Counted from the stretch's first letter, positions 1 to 12,095 are shown. The stretch: DNA of 64,000 bases from Datnioides undecimradiatus (GCA_008933995.1 WARS01000069.1:682001-746000); one strand, 5' to 3'. The notes: generated from the sequence alone by a model not told the origin. Program-made: numbers and translations.

Positions 1-2260
1 TCATCGGGGTGTTACTGTTATTGCAGAGCGGCTGGAGAGAATTACCGAGTGTCTTTGGACGCAGGGAAGATTTTCATGTTCTCCTTTGGTTCCACAGCTC
101 GTGACAATGACAATTTAATAACAGAGTTAAAGTCGAAAACACGTTTTAATGCTTCTTTTATGATGTGTTTGGGAGAATATGTGGACAGCGTCTCTAATGG
201 CTGCATTTCCACAAAACCGTTGATAAGTGCGGATCATTTGACTCTTCTTCCGCTGCAGCTGAATTATTTCTGTAGTAAGGTCTCAACACACTGTGACTCG
301 TTTAATTAGCAGCACCGACGTCATGTGGCCGCGTCTCTGTGCTGCATTTCACTTAAAAGCCTTTCCTCTAAATGGAGTTTGCACAACTGCCTGGAAATTG
401 GAAATAACTGCGGTATTACTATGTTTTCAAGGTCTGTTTGTGTTTGTGTGTGTGTGTGTGTGTGTGCGCACATGAATGTGGTAGGAGCAGCCCTGATAAC
501 GACTCACCGACTGATTGACAAGTCATTGTTGGGTCCTGATGTGTGGCGCGTTAGTTACTGGGACAGGATGTGTGTGTGATATCCGGGATGCGTTGAGGAC
601 GTTGGAGAGATGTCGGCCATCTTTATACAGTCCATTTCTGTCTATATGTAAGAGAAAAACTATATTTAAAGGGCAATTCATGTTTACTGCAATTTGGATT
701 TTACCCTGACAGTCCGAAGAGCAGCCAGATGATGGGACGTCTCCACACAAGCCTCCGATTTAGCTAAACCAGGATAAGTCAAAGTTAATCCTTTACCTTC
801 TATCATGGCATAAAAACCATCATGAGATGCTCAGAGGCCCAAACCGTCGATAACCCTTTACAAATTTCAGTATTATCGATCATCTCGTTGAGTATTTAGC
901 GAGCGAGATTAGCGCAGGTTATCATTCCAGGGATATGGATGAAAGATTAAAAGAAAGATTATAAATGTCTGATAAACCTGTTTCTTCACGTCAAATAAAG
1001 CTTCTGTGTCGCTGGGCACAGCCCAAACAAATGTGAACGGTTGTGAATGAAATGCCCGGGATGTTCGGGGCTGTTAGGATCTATTTCCAGCGTGAGGAAA
1101 GAGGGCGGGCGGCGTGCATACTGATGAAACTCCCTGGAGATCCCAGCGCTCCATTCAAAGCACCCACTCATATACTCAATCACAGTCTGAAATCAAAAGC
1201 ACAACTCTGAAACAGATTATTTATCTGACTGTCTCCTGTGGGTGGACGGAGTTTATGGAAATGCCAACACCAACATTGTCAGTGGGTTACATATTTTAAT
1301 GTTTAATACATAAAATAACTGTTTAATACATAAAATACCCCAAAATCCCTGCGCTGCATGCGAGTCCTTTGCCCCTCTCCACAGATATTTCGGAAAAATA
1401 CCCGGACATTAGCATATTTTGCAGTCTAATCGTAAAAAAGAACACACTGAATCTGTGAAAAGTGTCGCTTTCATTTAACTTTTTTTTAAATAAAATACTG
1501 TTTTGTCCACGGCTGAGCCTCTTCAGCATCAAACTTTCACTTACAAATGAAAGCAAGTTGGCGTTAACGTCGTTTGGAACCGATCTAAGGAGTTTGAGGC
1601 CAGTATCAGATCGCAGGCTCGACTTAATTGTCAACTATAATAACAAACAGCAATAAATGAAGTTTACACATTGGCTGCATTGAAATTCAAAGGGAGGCTG
1701 CTGGGATGGATTGCACTCATATTGCCATCACCAAGCTGTGGAAACACGAGCCTTGAGATTTTAATTAGCAGCCTCAGTGTGAGACAGGAATATGGTCGAT
1801 GCATCAACACTGCTTCTCTCTGCTGGCCGTGCGTGCTCCTGTGTTTGTCAGCTGAAACATTCAGCCGCTCTTTGAAAGCTTCTGGACTAGAAGCTCCCGT
1901 CAAAGCACGGCGCTATCATCCTTCATGACGCGGTGCAGCAGGACAGCTGGTATAATAACACACTGACAGTGGACTCACAAACAAAACCCACAAGATATTA
2001 ATGCTGGTTCAGAGTATTCACGGCACCAGAGACGGGTTAAAAGACAACTGAAGCAATGATATCTTCACATAATACCAGGCAAGATGCAAAACGCACAGAA
2101 TAGCATTATTGTGGTTGAAGCTGCAGTAAGTAAAACCTTTTAAACGTGCACAAATTCAGTTTATTTCACTAAATGTTTCGTTTTAATGAAACAGCAGCTG
2201 TGATTAATCATTACATCCCTGCACTGGACTTCACCTTTGTTCCAAATTATCAGTATTGAT
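1..2260. other. No gene seen
   Basis: Unique-looking sequence with one TG array at 443. The small ORFs on both strands show no domain or splice logic. Confidence 0.6.
443..467 (+). repeat. (TG)n microsatellite
   Basis: About eleven uninterrupted TG units after a tgtgttt lead-in. Confidence 0.9.
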
Positions 2261-2269
2261 GCAAATACA

Positions 2270-2710
2270 CTCTAAAAAGTTTAACTACGCTCTACTCAAT
2301 TTAATCTGTGTAACATTTTTACACTTAAAAATATTGAGTAAATTTGAAAGCTGTGAAATCATTTAGATTTACCTTATGAATTAAGTAAATGTAATTAAAA
2401 AATTGAAGCAGATCTGAATAACTACATCGAGTACCATGAAATATAAAATTGAGCTGATATAATTAAAATTTTAAGTCTATGCAATAGTAACCACTAAGTC
2501 CAAACCACTCAAAAAAATGAGTAGATATAATTAAAATGTTAGGTAGATGCAACTGAAAATCTGATTATTATTGAACAAAACAAATGCTACATTAACTTAA
2601 TGTTTTTAACAGAATGTAATTCATACTGGACTGTCAAATATCAGAATAAATATGTTACATTTACTTCATTTTTTAAAATGTATTTACTCTTTAATCTAGG
2701 AGTACTTCAG
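2270..2710. repeat. AT-rich low-complexity tract on the 3' side of the zinc-finger copy
   Basis: The tract is strongly A/T-rich and self-similar, with many ttaagtaaat, taattaaaa and gagtaaatt words. Two copies of gatataattaaaat followed by ttaRgt and atgcaa lie at about 2456 and 2523, roughly 67 bp apart. It lies downstream of the minus-strand zinc-finger stop, so it may be degenerate 3' UTR or the remains of a non-autonomous element duplicated with the gene. Confidence 0.5.
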
Positions 2711-2904
2711 GTCAATATATGAAACATAAACATAAAGCAATTCTACACACATCAAAATCCCTCATTAAACATTTGTTTGTCTGATTTGACAAATATAAAA
2801 CATTAAGTTTAAATCCAAACAGCTCATCTTTGACATGTAAAAAGGTCCATGCTATAAAAACAGCTGAACTGAACTCTACTCATTAATAAGGGGTCTCTCA
2901 AACC

Positions 2905-3240
2905 TGGGTGAAATGCACCAAGAACAATGGGCCCTTCAATTTAAGTCACCACACAGTAGCATAAAATGCCAGTTAACAGAGTCTGTTTGGCAGTAATGGA
3001 AATCTCAGCTTGCATTACATAAACTCTTTATCTAGTTTAACTTTCAACATGGTTTATTCTCGCCAGTGAGCATGTGACAATGTCCGTGTGAGCAGCAGGC
3101 TGAAATGAATGCAGCGTACGGCTGAAATGCACCAAGAACACTGATATTTCACATTAAAGTTCCACAACAGCAAACATTACCAGTCCAACATGCAATTTCA
3201 CTATGAATGGAAACCTCAACTCTTATGTAAACATTAAGAC
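2905..3240 (+). repeat. Diverged tandem duplication, period about 214 bp
   Basis: The word gaaatgcaccaagaaca occurs at 2909 and 3123. Both are followed by similar strings in the same order: an aatttaag/attaaag word, a ccaca word, aatggaaa, and a final cataaact/gtaaacat. The copies are heavily diverged, and the unit sits between the AT-rich tract and the zinc-finger stop codon. Confidence 0.55.
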
Positions 3241-3329
3241 AACAGTACATCAGCTAAACTTAAGACAGGCAGACCTTGCCAATGAAAAAGTCCCTCACTG
3301 AGAGCATCTTACTGAACAGTAGCCAGCAA

Positions 3330-4038
3330 CTACATACAGAGGTAATTCTTCAGTCTCTGAACCTTGTTGGAAAGCTTTCCAGAATCCAGCTCCAGCAGTA
3401 CTTTCTGGAATACCTCAAAACTGTATTTGAGGTTCTTGGGGTATCGCAGATCTAACACGTAGGTCAGTCCCAACAGATAGCAGCAGGCTCTGCTAAGATC
3501 CCCAAGACCTGAAGTATCCCTTTCACAACCCAACTCTAAGGCGGTATCAACGTGACCATGCGATTCCAACACAGGAAAGTCAATTTCATTCTCAGAAGCA
3601 ACGGGATGCTTTGCGATCACATCAGTCTTTAAGTCTTTCAATGAATGGGACTTGTGTTTTCTGCTTCTGTGTGTTGCATAAGTCCCATATATGTTTGTCT
3701 TGAAATCACATCCATCCAAAAGCACAGTCTATGGATTCATGTCTTTTCAAGTGGGGATTAATATGCTGAAAACAGTCTTTTGTACTAGGATAAAATGAGT
3801 CACAAATTTTACATCTGAAAGATTGCACACCTTCACACTCTTCAGTTTCCTGTGAATTGTGGGATCTGGACAAGTGTGTACGCAGGCCACCCCATGTCTT
3901 AAAGGAGCAAGGACAGCTTAAATGAAGACAGGGTACTGAACAGCCACGACCAAAGGTACCGTGCTTGACTCGATAATGCTTGAGAAGCTCCCCTTTTGAA
4001 GAATCCTCAAACGTGCAGAACTTACATTGCCAGCCCAT
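3330..4038 (-). pseudogene. Broken C2H2 zinc-finger gene of a multicopy fish family (SAMD3-like group), frameshifted and internally deleted
   Basis: Seen: from the ATG at 4038 the frame encodes three C2H2 fingers: C5/C8/H21/H26, C37/C42/H55/H60 and C76/C79/H92/H96. A fourth starts at C105 and runs into a stop at 3706-3708. The next frame continues exactly where that finger should, with its second Cys (codon 3710-3708), x12, His, x4, His. Between Phe107 and that Cys there are 7 bases instead of 6, a one-base insertion or two-base deletion. The second frame runs to a stop at 3330 and ends in a block with [14 protein letters not shown] and [12 protein letters not shown]. From memory, both ends match an abundant teleost family annotated as SAM-domain-containing-protein-3-like; its long middle is missing, about 70 codons instead of several hundred. 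Role of the family is unclear. Most likely a decayed copy. Alternatives: an assembly error at the slip, or an undetected tiny intron. The family call has no alignment behind it. Confidence 0.68.
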
Positions 4039-4049
4039 GAGCCGCCTTA

Positions 4050-5000
4050 AAAAGGACGATAAACAGTGTTACAACACGGAGCAAAAACACTGGTTTAATA
4101 CTATTTCCATTCATGTACATAGTTTTTGGACTAATATGTTTTATCATACAGATCTATTAAAATGACACCCTATTTCATTTACACGTTGATGTAAATTATA
4201 TCTACAACTATAATGGAAACTATACACTAAAAAGAATATAAAATTATTTCTTCAAATTATTATTTATTAATTTAGTTCAGGTTTAATGCAATATGGGGAA
4301 AAGAAAGGTCTTTTTGCACATGAAAAGCATCAAATAGTGTTGTCTAAACATGCTGGGAACCTTTTTTCAAAATTTAAACACCTAATCCTTCTGTACATTA
4401 TAAATAGATGCCATTCACCTTCTCTGCTGTATCTTCGTTCACCTTCTCTCCATTAGCAGTGTTGGTGCTGTAACATGCTTGACAGAAAAGTTCAACCTTT
4501 ACTTGCTCTAGGTATCATCAAGTGTTCCCCCAAAATATCACAAAAACTCCTGACAGCTGACAGGTACTGCCCCCCCCCTATTAAATATGAAAGGAGGGAT
4601 GTGTGTTTCTCTTTATAATATCTCATATAACATCTCGGAGGCGATGTCTTTCCGCATACAGGCTTCCTTCTCCTTTCAAACGGGGCAGAGCTCCGGGGAA
4701 AGTAGTAGGAGAGACACGGCCCGAGGGGGAACCGTTCGGACACAACACCAGAGGGAACGTGAAAAAACAAGCACGTCAGTACAAGCAGAGCGAACCACTA
4801 ATGAGTTCGGTCAGCCTGTTAGAAAACATTTTATTGACCCAACCTGGGCCACAAAAGCACGGAGCATATTAACCTCCCCCTACCCCACCTCACCTCTCCT
4901 CGCTTGCTAATCATGCGCCGATGAAAATTTTGGTAATGTCTGAGCATGTTGTGTAGCGCCGAAATACGAATAAATTTGTCATTTTACACCCATTTTTGGT
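4050..5000. other. Putative intron sequence, left part
   Basis: Between the zinc-finger start and the 20-bp minisatellite. It holds a C9 run at 4569-4577 and ORFs of about 90-107 codons on both strands that resemble nothing known. Confidence 0.5.
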
Positions 5001-5003
5001 GAC

Positions 5004-5418
5004 GTTAGCCGTATAAACTGTGTGTTAGCTGAATGAACCGTGTGTTAGCTGTATGAACCGTGTGTTAGTTGTATGAACCGTGTGTTAGCTGTATGAACTG
5101 TGTGTTAGCTGTATGAACCGTGTGTTAGCTGTATGAACCGTGTGTTAGCTGTATAAACTGTGTTAGCTGAATGAACCGTGTGTTAGCTGTATAAACTGTG
5201 TGTTAGCTGTATGAACCGTGTGTTAGCTGAATGAACCGTGTGTTAGCTGTATGAACTGTGTGTTAGCTGTATGAACTGTGTGTTAGCTGTATGAACCGTG
5301 TGTTAGCTGAATGAACCGTGTGTTAGCTCTATAAACCGTGTGTTAGCTGTTAGCTGAATGAACCGTGTGTTAGCTGTATGAACCGTGTGTTAGCTGAATG
5401 AACCGTGTGTTAGCTGAG
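5004..5418 (+). repeat. 20-bp minisatellite, about 20 units
   Basis: The consensus unit is gtgttagctgtatgaaccgt. About 20 units can be read in order plus a partial one. They differ mainly at two sites: gctgTatg versus gctgAatg, and aaCCgt versus aaCTgt with g>a (tataaactgt). One unit is short (18 bp) and one long (27 bp, with a duplicated gttagct). Variant units are interspersed, which suggests repeated local duplication. It lies in the putative first intron of the zinc-finger copy. Confidence 0.95.
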
Positions 5419-5572
5419 CAGTTTGGTGGCTAGAAAACTGTTAACGAAGCTAGCTAACATACAACAGCATGGTGGCAACAGTATTTAAAAAATAATAATA
5501 ATAATAAAAATAAAGTTATGTGCAGGAAGACGGGGTCGCTATTTAATTAAATTTTGCTAGCGCTCTACTTAC

Positions 5573-5690
5573 CTGTGTACGGAGTCCTCCAAGCGGTGTC
5601 TCCGGGACCGTTGCTTGCCTCGTGTTGTTGCAAAAAGGAGGGTCGATTTCCCATGAATCCACTCTCTTTGCGCGTGAATGGCAGCATGTC
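5573..5690 (-). other. Candidate 5' exon and splice donor of the broken zinc-finger gene
   Basis: On the minus strand the sequence ends CACAG followed by GTAAGTAG, a near-perfect donor with the intron starting at 5572. A matching acceptor, a T-rich run then AAG, has its AG at 4047-4046, seven bases upstream of the zinc-finger ATG. This would give a 1527-bp intron holding the 20-bp minisatellite. The exon also contains a minus-strand ATG at 5654-5652 opening 26 codons to the donor, so it could be untranslated or coding. Its upstream limit is a guess. A retrocopy would not have an intron, so if real this argues for DNA-level duplication of the gene. Confidence 0.35.
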
Positions 5691-5699
5691 ATAAACGTA

Positions 5700-7600
5700 A
5701 CGTAACATAAACGTAAAAACTACTCACTGTCTTAAATTGTTGTCAGAGACTATTCAGTTAGAATGAGTAATAATTAAAGTATAGTACGATTGGTATAATT
5801 GCTCCATACTAAAATATTCTGACTGGTATTTACTGAAAATATTACGGATTTCTTAAAATTATAATTTGTTTGTCAAATACTAATTTCTTTTGTGAAATAA
5901 ACTTAAATAATAGATGTAAATATGAGACAAAATTAACTGTTGGGTTTTTAAGCATTTATTTTGATATGTGTAACTCAAATAATCACTTCTGTGAGGTTTC
6001 AGAGATTTTATTAAGATAATATACTTTTTTTATTATTGTGATATACTAAGGCCCTGAATGACTTTTTAGACAGAGGCAAATGATCATCAGTGCTTCATGT
6101 TGAAGTAACGCAAACACAGACTGGAGGTCTGAGGTTTCAGCAGGAGTTCACTGTTCCCACAAATCTCCCAACATGTAAAAAACATAACAGCCATATGCAA
6201 TTGAGGGCAAATTGTCCGACAGGTTCAAATGGTTTGATCGCCGTTGTTAAGTGAATTACACAGCTGGTGGTCATGCTAATCGTGCACTCAGACACTAAAA
6301 GGAACAGGCATGTACATTCAGACAGGCGCGTTGATGGAGGGTTAACCGCAGTGCTCTGAAAGGTGTCGTGCAGGCGAGTTTTGAACATGTTATGCAGCAC
6401 GTCCTTGTAGAAATTCACTTTGTATGTGAGTGTTTTCATCGTGTTCAGGGACAAAAGGTTTGAGTTTACGCACAGCGCCAAATTGCCGACAGTTGGATTC
6501 TGGTGTCACGGGCCTGAACTTTGCTACCATCCAATCCAGCCAGAGTGACCAGGCTCCCACCAGCCGTTTGGTTTAGGCAACAAATCAAATCGTGATCTTT
6601 CCTCAACCTTCCCGAACAAAACCCCAATCAAGCTGACTATAGCTGTCGCCCCCACGGGTGGATGGTGTAACGCTTATTTTGGCAGAAACCATTGAAATAC
6701 ATCGTCTGGGAACATTTGGTATCAACACTTATGAACGTGTGCCAGATACACTAATTTCCTCACAATGTTATTGAAAACATAATTGGATTTCCACCTTAAA
6801 ATGCATTTGTTGCTTTAAATTAGTGGTATATAGACATCATTTCTTGAAGTAAGGGCTTTGGAGGAAGCTATGACTGTGACCTGACATCTCCTCTTGGCTT
6901 GAGCCAATGCAAGATGGCGTAAAAGAAGAGAGGGCCACTGAAACCTACAGTGACCACACCATCAGTCAGGTTGTACCTTCATTTAATCACGCGCCAAAGT
7001 TTGAGAACAAGCCTCTCTCCGTCTTTCCATCTGGAAATGTGACCCAATGACACATTTACACAAAACAAGTCATTGTCGACCACTTCAGTGCGAAATTCCC
7101 ATCATGCCAGTTTCTCGTCTGCCTCTCCGTGGGTGATTATCGTCTGTCTGGCATCCTGTCTCGAATCAGCACCGGGCTAATGGCACGTTGTTGGGCTGAG
7201 AGAGAGTCTCGACTGAGCAAACTGGGGTTTTTACAACACGAGGCAGATGCTTTTGACACATATCCTCATGATCCTGCAGCATAACAGGGATTTAGGAGGG
7301 TTATAATACAGTGTAGAGTCTGGGTTTCAGCCTCGGTCATAGAGTGTGTGTTTGCATCTGCAGGCATATAATCACGAGCGCGCTAACCGAACACGGCTGC
7401 TGCAGAATTAGCTAATTAATTTTTGCAGAAAATAAGTGATTCCACTACAAATTCATCATTTTATTGCTGCGTTTTCTCCATTTCTTCACTTTTCCACCTC
7501 GGACATCGAGCCTTTGCAGCTGGTTTCCAGTCACTCATCCACAGAGACACTCGGTCGCCATTGGAGATGGACCTGATATGCGTGGCGCTGGCTGTCCTGA
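5700..7600. other. No gene seen
   Basis: AT-rich to about 6050, then mixed composition. No repeat or exon could be supported. Confidence 0.55.
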
Positions 7601-7610
7601 CCCTGGATTT

Positions 7611-7710
7611 CATTGTCTTTGCTCAAGGTCGCTTCGACATGCAGGCAGTAAGATCCAGAGATCAAACCTCCGACCACGTGATCGGCGCTCGATTCGCTCT
7701 CACTCCTTAG
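7611..7710 (-). repeat. SINE-like dispersed repeat fragment (tRNA-derived type), inverted
   Basis: The order gtctttgctcaaggtcgctt, cgacatgcag, gatcaaacctccgacca and ctcgattcgctctc matches the reverse strand of the repeat seen in fuller form at 57098-57292, which carries ttgggcaagat and a B-box-like ggttygatcc. It is diverged and truncated. Identified from memory of teleost repeats. Confidence 0.55.
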
Positions 7711-7719
7711 TGACAGCTG

Positions 7720-10620
7720 AGTCTAAGCTCAGCCTGTACGAAGGTGGGTGCAGCCTTTGTTTCACCGAGGCGATGAATCATGTGAGATTTCAATTTAATC
7801 TGACATGTTTTGCTTTTTGCAGCCATTGGCGACGCCCCCTGATTTGGACAGGATGCAGCTTTAAGACAAACGTGCATTGACTTCACCTTTAAAGCCCATT
7901 TGCAACCATCACCAATGAGCCAAGACAACCCGGTGTGTTGTATATAACCTGTGCTGTTGGCCACGGTCTAGGTTTTGCCGCCTTTTGGGAGGAAAAACAT
8001 TGATTGAGACACTTTTACTCATGAAGGAAACTGCTGCTAGCTGTTGGACCCCAACCTGTAAATAAAGATCCAGGTGAGAGGAGAGCCAGACGTTTGAATC
8101 CTTCAAATCCAGACCATGAAAACCTCTGTGTGCTCTTTGAATTATACTGTTTTTTAGATTTGCAGCTCCAGAGTGCACATATTTATAAGGCTTTACAAGA
8201 CACACTCCCACTCAAACATGTATAAATTGGCTCGGCGGTGCCCCGGAGCATCGGCTGCTGGAGGTGAGACAGCTGGTCGGGTGGAAGCTGTGCCAGGTGA
8301 GAGCCATTTGATCTAAGCTGTCATCCTGTAAATGCTCTGAGGCACCTGGAGCACGCACGCAGGCAAGCTGAGGTAAAACACATTTCAAGGGAGAGCGTGA
8401 TGCTGCTGTGAATTATAAATGCTATTTTACAGATATAGGGAGATAAATGTTTGTCAACAAATTGGTAATTAGTATTTATAAGGCACACTTAGTCAACAAA
8501 GCAAATGTTGTTAGCTGTCTATTGGTGAGGTAACTGCTCAGGTGAGGGCTGAGCCATAAGATCTGAGGTCGAGGAGACGTCAGTACCTCATGAAATGCAC
8601 GGTTAATGTTGTCTGTGCAAGCAGCTCACTGTGCTATGAGAGGTGTGTGTTTGGAGAGAATCCGGCTCATATCGCATCACAGATGAATTAACATGGTTTT
8701 GTGCCATCGATACAGTATTATTAGAGTATACACTGTAATTATCAAAGCTCGCATTACCGCAGCGGGTGTGCAAACAGGCTGCAGCGACGTGGAGCACTGT
8801 AATTCAGTTCTGATCGTCTTGTGTTACAGGGAGCAATCTAAACATGACTGAAACGTCCTTTGTTCAGTTTGCAGTTCAGTATTAAAGCATGCACACAGTC
8901 AAAACTGTGCATGATAGTGCGTGTAATAGCACGGAGCTCGGAAGAGTCACTTTGCTTCTTGCAGCCGGCCTGAAATCCTGCAGCATGTTTTCTTCTGATT
9001 TACTCCACAGTTGTGACGTGTGGTGTTGCTGCCCTCACTCTCCTGCTGCAGAGCCAGAGCACACTCCTGGAGTAACGGCCGCTCCGTTGACATGAGGGCA
9101 CCGGGAATGTGACGCTGATCAGGGGGCAGGAGTTTTCCATTGAAAAACATTCACTCCAGCCCGACGTCATGTGACAGGAAACGGGCTGAACTGAGCTGCT
9201 GTTGCACAGAAGACATGGAATTAACCCCAGAGTGAGCGCGTGACTCTCCGGCATCAACTAATGACCATCAATTAAAGCAACTGAGATTACATGTTGTAAC
9301 TTTGACTGTATCAGAACTGAAATGAGCCCGCAGGGTGTGCTCATGGGCTGTAATATAAGATTCCTCATCTGTACTGATGAGCCATGAGCCATGAGGCTGG
9401 GTGATGGTGCAAACTGCACCTGGAACAGAGACTGATGCTTCAGGAGTCAGAGGCAGCTGTTAGCTAGCTGGGGTAGCATATCGACATGGGGAGCAGTCCT
9501 GGTTTTTAGCTTGAGATCACAGCTAATTGCATTTTTAGGCTGTAGCTTTGATAATGAAATGAAACCAGGGTTAGCGCACGATTAGATCATATGATTAGCT
9601 TAGCACGCTTATGCTACAACATCTACTCCTTCTGAAAGATCATTTCTGATTTGTGTGACTCATTAAACAGACTTTAAATCATTTGGCGGAGTGAATTAAC
9701 ACAGTGTTTCTCAGGTAATGCACACCTGCTTCACTCAAAGCATGTTGGTTTATTATTACAAGGGTTTTACTGAGTGAAACGTGACGCCAGATTTAGCAAA
9801 AGACCTCAGGAATGTTTCGTTTTTGCAGCACGTTAGAGAAAGATCTGCAGTAAAATCTGTGAAATATTGACCCAAGTTCCAAGTTCCACCCACTAAATCA
9901 TGATTAAAACAAAACAAAAAGACTCCAAACTCCAAAAACGACTTTGATTCAACCTGAATTGTTATTTTCTGGTCTGTTTCCTTTGCGCACAGTGATGTTG
10001 CATGAAAACTGCCTGCTGTAGCCCAAACCCCAGGACTGGAGATGTAATGTAAACCAGTGAAGAGGGCAGACGAGGGGTCTGATCGCACCAGCTGGGGGTC
10101 ATTTATTGCCTTTATCTCAATAAAACTGCTGATGACACTCGCTCGTGCTCCCTCACTCCCCGTTCTGCCTCACAACCTTTTCCGGGCCGGTGCGTTTTCA
10201 TGGATTTCTGCAGACCTTAACTGTGCCTGAAATCAGTTCCTACATACACTATAGAGCGCTATATTTACCCTCCTGGGTGTGAAATCGATGCGGCATAGAG
10301 TGGCCTCGGATTAACTGGCGTGTACAAACAGTCCCGCAGCACAACCAGGTTTTATTTACTGCTCATTATAGAATTAATGGTATACGGCTAAATTTAGCAT
10401 GTCTACCTCTTTTATTCTTGTGTTCAAGTTGGACAACGTGTCTCCACTTGCAACTTATCACCGGAGCCAGATTGCAGCACCATTATCTGGGGATATCAGA
10501 GTGTGGAGTCTCGTTATCGAGGTCCCGCTCAACCACAAATCAGCTGTCAATCATCATGATGCTCCGCCTTTTCCTAGCATCAAATAACTTTTTAAAACTT
10601 TCCTACTTTAGTTTTGTCGA
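7720..10620. other. No gene seen
   Basis: Unique sequence. Short ORFs are present without recognisable motifs. Confidence 0.55.
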
Positions 10621-10628
10621 GCTGCTCA

Positions 10629-10727
10629 CATGTAGAGGGCGCAACCAGCCACCAGGGGGCGATTCAGAGAGTTCGGCCTCACGTTGGAGGCGCTGTCCTG
10701 TCGTCCATCTTGATTTACAGTTCGTGG
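10629..10727 (+). repeat. Dispersed fish repeat fragment carrying a CTCF-like motif
   Basis: It contains ccaccagggggcgattcaga, then a gtcctgtcgtccatctt block and tttacagt. I recall this order from a very common percomorph repeat. The embedded ccaccagggggcga at 10649-10662 fits the CTCF core except at the last base. The same phrase is found inverted at 29524-29537. Confidence 0.5.
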
Positions 10728-11325
10728 TCTCACAGACTTTAAAGAAATCCTTCCAAACGAATCCACCAGATGCTTTAAGAGAGTTTGATTTGCAGCTGTG
10801 GCAGCTGCAGGAGTGACTCCCACTGGTTTTTGCTGCAGTAACATTTGTACAAAATCACAGAATATTAAAATGCAACGCATACAACGCGATGCATGCGCTG
10901 GCAGAGGGCGGGATGCCGCTGGTGAAACATAAACAAGGTGGCTGGTGTGTGCAGGAATCACATGTTCCAAGACACACAAAGCGCACAGGGGAATTAGCGT
11001 CAGCTGCAGGTGAAAACTGGGGGTTAAAGACGACAGAAAACAACAGGCATGGCTGGTTTGAAACGTTGGATGCCTCCGAGGGCCTGTGAGTGAAGTACCG
11101 TGTTACAGAAGAAGTGCACCGTTTCTGAGAGCAGGTCCCACGGTGGAAGTTACCCCACATGTTCCCAAGCGCGACTGGAAGCTCGGCTGTCTCCTCAAAA
11201 CAACAAGCTCCCGCGTAAAAAGTCTCTCCGGCCGTTACTGCCCTCGGCGGAGCGAGGCGATGAGAGGAGCGCGCATGAGAGCGGCTAACATGCTGTAATG
11301 ATTCCTGAGGCATGATGGCGGAGAG

Positions 11326-11403
11326 ATGGCTTCCCCGGGACGGGAGGAGGGGGCTGTGCTGCAGAACATGGATATCACATTATTGAGACAGGGCTGCCTG
11401 GAT
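11326..11403 (+). CDS. Candidate first coding exon (26 codons), product not recognised
   Basis: Seen: an ATG at 11326 opens 26 codons (begins MASPGREEG, ends LLRQGCLD) that finish exactly at a gtaagt donor, 11404-11409, leaving phase 0. Without splicing the frame stops six codons later. The start is preceded by gatggcggagag, which resembles the YY1 motif that often overlaps start codons of housekeeping-type genes. The upstream 150 bp are GC-rich with several CpGs. Two earlier ATGs at 11312 and 11315 share one frame and run into a stop inside the exon. I do not recognise the peptide and see no downstream exon that clearly continues it. It could be an alternative first exon of a gene whose other exons lie outside the window, or chance. 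Confidence 0.25.
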
Positions 11404-11704
11404 GTAAGTCCTCAGCCGGGATGAGGAGCTGCAGGAGGAACAATCCATCAACGGAGAGAGTTTGTGTTTTTGTGTGCGCCTGTGCGTGAACGTGAGGAGC
11501 AGTCTAGGTAGGACAAGATGCAGAGAAGAGGCAACTGGTGAAAGCGGGAATGACAGCGAGCGTTAGTGTGCGCCTGTGTGCAAATGCAAGGGTGTGTGTG
11601 TATGAGTGTTAGCGAAGCAGCTTATTCTCAGCGGACGAGAGGAAACTCTGAGGGGAGACTGAGCGGCAGAGACGAGAGGAAGCAACGAGGGGGATGGAAA
11701 ATAG

Positions 11705-11744
11705 GTGTGTGTGTGTGTGTGCGTGTGTGTGTGTGTGTGTGTGC
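11705..11744 (+). repeat. (TG)n microsatellite with interruption
   Basis: Forty bases of TG units interrupted once by gc. It lies 300 bp downstream of the candidate exon. Confidence 0.95.
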
Positions 11745-12095
11745 GTAAGGTAGTCAATCCTCACAGGGAAAGGAGCTGCCAGCACTGAAACACTGAAAAA
11801 AGCAGGAAGTGGAACAGTTTGGCATGAAGGTAGATAGAAATCTGATGTCAAGAACGTGTTTGTGCGAATATTTGCACGGGCGAGCGTTACGGAAGCAGCG
11901 CGGCGCCACATTAATCATATATGAAACGCTTCCACAATTATACAGTGCCTCGGTGTAATTCTAATTATCCATCCGAGGACGGCGACGACTCACCAGTTCG
12001 CCGCGGGGCTGAAATCAAAGACGACACGGAGAGGGAGGAAGGCGTGAGGAAGACAAAGTAATGAGGCAGCGAGGGGAAGGGGGACGCGAGCGAGC

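Noticed and set aside
5004..5418. CRISPR-like array
   Set aside because: Units are head-to-tail with no spacers. This is a minisatellite in a vertebrate genome.
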